Source of the DNA: Neobacillus niacini
GTDB taxonomy: Bacteria; Bacillota; Bacilli; Bacillales; Cytobacillaceae
DNA length: 64,000 bases
Direction of reading: 5' to 3'
NCBI RefSeq assembly: GCF_000759675.1
Contig: NZ_BAWM01000098.1
Span: forward strand, 186,001-250,000
Shown: positions 62,813 to 64,000 of the stretch, one piece after another
Layout: every line of letters begins with the position of its first letter
Numbering within the stretch: the stretch's first letter is position 1
Position numbers and translations under genes: made by a program
The notes under the pieces: generated by a model
Seen by the model: only the letters and a program-made list of their open reading frames with translations
The model's database searches: none
Told to the model about the DNA's origin: nothing

Positions 62813-63235
62813 CTACTTTAAATCTTCATAGAGTCATAGGTATAGACTCCTAATATCCTATTTGGACATCCTTTTATTATAAACTAGTTCCGTTATCGTA
62901 GGTAAATGAAATTTTCTTACTATAATTGTCGACTGTGTAAAAATTTGGTGTCAGACAACGACAAAAAGGATCAAACCCCAAAAGGATCTATTTCCGTTTA
63001 GAAACCATTTTTACTTTACTCCAGAAGCCTATGTTAGAATAAATAGAGTAGAAGTTATTTACCTTTACTAGAAGATCATGATTGTTTATTTTGAAACAAA
63101 TTAGTTTTATACTATTTAAGAATAATTTAAGGTTTATATAGAACAATAGAAGGGATTGATAGATAAATAGGAAGAGGACGAAAGCTCGGCTTAGAGCGGG
63201 ACTAGTATTCTTCTAAATCGAGAGGAAGATGCACC
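62813..63235. other. Divergent promoter interval of jetD and cwlK
   Basis: 423 bases without coding potential. AAAAGGATC occurs twice (near 62965 and 62980) and GGTGTCAGAC near 62950 recalls the dispersed repeat. Both genes need promoters here, but I cannot place them with certainty. No riboswitch was recognised. Confidence 0.45.
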
Positions 63236-63820
63236 ATGAAAAGAAAATGGATTAAATTATTACTTTTTCTAGCTGCTATAGCGCTAAGCACTTTTTTCAT
63301 AATACAAGACAACGAAACCAAACCGTCTAAAGCAACAGGCATTGAACAAGATCAAGTTGTACCATTACCAACTGAACTCCATCCCGTAGTAAAGGAACGA
63401 AGCGATCAATTAGTCCAACAAGCAGCAAAAAAAGGAATTGTAGTTTTGATTACTGACGGGTTTCGCAGTATAGAGGAGCAGAACCGCATTTATGAACAAG
63501 GACGTACGGCAGAGGGAAATATTGTCACGAATGCAAAAGGTGGAGAGTCCTATCATAATTATGGGCTTGCGATTGATTTTGCACTTGAAACTCCTTCAGG
63601 AAATGTTATTTGGGATCGTCAATATGATCGCAATCAAAATGGAAAGGCCGATTGGTCCGAGGTAGTGCAAATGGCAAAGTCATTAGGGTTTGAGTGGGGC
63701 GGAGATTGGAAAGATTTTAAAGATTATCCACATTTCCAAATGGATTTTGGACTAACAATTGCCGATTTACAGGATGGGCAAAGACCCGATGAATCATCTA
63801 ACGTAGCAGATACCCAGTGA
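63236..63820 (+). CDS. cwlK: L-Ala-D-Glu peptidoglycan endopeptidase, CwlK-like
   Basis: 194 aa M15C peptidase with N-terminal membrane anchor (LLLFLAAIALSTFFI). Metal/catalytic residues: H107, D114 in SYHNYGLAIDF, and H166 in DYPHFQMDF; ITDGFRSIEEQNRIYEQGR also typical. EF-hand-like DRNQNGKADW near 131-140 may bind calcium. Close to B. subtilis CwlK along its length. GAGGAAGATG site before ATG. C-terminal tail of ~20 residues is extra. Confidence 0.92.
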   Translation: MKRKWIKLLLFLAAIALSTFFIIQDNETKPSKATGIEQDQVVPLPTELHPVVKERSDQLVQQAAKKGIVVLITDGFRSIEEQNRIYEQGRTAEGNIVTNAKGGESYHNYGLAIDFALETPSGNVIWDRQYDRNQNGKADWSEVVQMAKSLGFEWGGDWKDFKDYPHFQMDFGLTIADLQDGQRPDESSNVADTQ

Positions 63821-63916
63821 TATCTACAAATTTAAGGGGGACTTTTACAGCTATTTAGAGATCTTCTACAATTTCTTCCCTATTTTGTACAGATAACTTT
63901 TAAAGAACGAAAACAA

Positions 63917-63939
63917 ACACCATCCAATTAAGATGGTGT
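63917..63939. terminator. Hairpin downstream of cwlK
   Basis: ACACCATC and GATGGTGT with a 7-base loop, about 95 bases past the cwlK stop. No T-run follows on the plus strand; it could serve a gene beyond the window on the minus strand. The last 60 bases of the window show no gene. Confidence 0.45.
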
Positions 63940-64000
63940 CTGCTGCTATTTAGTCCGTCATTTACTCATGTTTACTGGTTTTCGATTAACTGTTTTAGCT

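Noticed and set aside
62813..63235. A ydaO-type c-di-AMP riboswitch ahead of the cell-wall peptidase
   Set aside because: The conserved segments of that riboswitch were not found; the gap shows no recognisable aptamer.

Overview
The window is AT-rich with strong AGGAGG-type ribosome binding sites, many GTG/TTG starts, T-run hairpin terminators, spore-coat and germination proteins (GerP family, collagen-like exosporium protein, probable sigma-K promoters) and close B. subtilis-type synteny (ytm/ytn sulfur cluster, CwlK, RocB). This points to a spore-forming Bacillaceae chromosome, Bacillus/Neobacillus-like. No rRNA, tRNA, CRISPR array or intact transposon was seen.

Region by region: (1) 0-11 kb, minus strand: a molybdenum hydroxylase operon (CoxG-like protein, FAD subunit, 2Fe-2S subunit, two different molybdopterin large subunits, then an FAD aromatic-ring monooxygenase) with an XdhC-type cofactor maturation gene, a divergent LysR regulator and a truncated CynX-type transporter; it looks like catabolism of a ring compound whose identity cannot be read from the sequence. 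(2) 11-21.4 kb: a ytm/ytn (sna/snd/cmo/tcy) cluster for uptake and dismantling of S-modified cysteines, with FMN reductase, deacetylase, N-acetyltransferase, ABC importer, glutaredoxin-like protein, two luciferase-like monooxygenases, a small unknown gene and a YtlI-type LysR regulator. Two promoters share an almost identical core. (3) 21.6-24.2 kb: an orphan HMGL-type aldolase and an MFS transporter whose leader looks like a PyrR-controlled attenuator.

(4) 24.6-36.1 kb: a spore-surface and metal region. Its centre is a three-unit multicopper oxidase resembling the Mn(II) oxidase MnxG, preceded by two small genes at the MnxE/MnxF positions and flanked by two mutually paralogous proteins; a CopC-CopD copper importer, a PKD protein and a collagen-like protein follow. 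Several of the small proteins share what looks like one small beta-barrel module. (5) 36.1-41.6 kb: a CitA/DcuS-type two-component system next to a tripartite tricarboxylate transporter (TctCBA) with a cre-like site over its leader. (6) 42-49.6 kb: aldose epimerase, DNA-3-methyladenine glycosylase, then an arginine/guanidino-compound cluster (two DDAH-like hydrolases, amino acid permease, RocB-like peptidase) with an IclR regulator and a matching palindrome. (7) 49.7-54.9 kb: threonine synthase, a decayed second copy of the glycosylase gene, a DUF421 protein, and a spore germination group (three GerPA/PF-like peptides, an Hsp20 protein, GerPC). (8) 55-62.8 kb: a four-gene Wadjet (JetDABC) anti-plasmid SMC system, probably type III, followed by the cell-wall peptidase CwlK.

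All functional assignments are from motif reading and family knowledge; no search was run. The items most worth testing are the PyrR-like leader on an MFS transporter, the repeated small domain around the Mnx genes, the twin-DDAH cluster, and the unusual P-loop of the Wadjet SMC protein.
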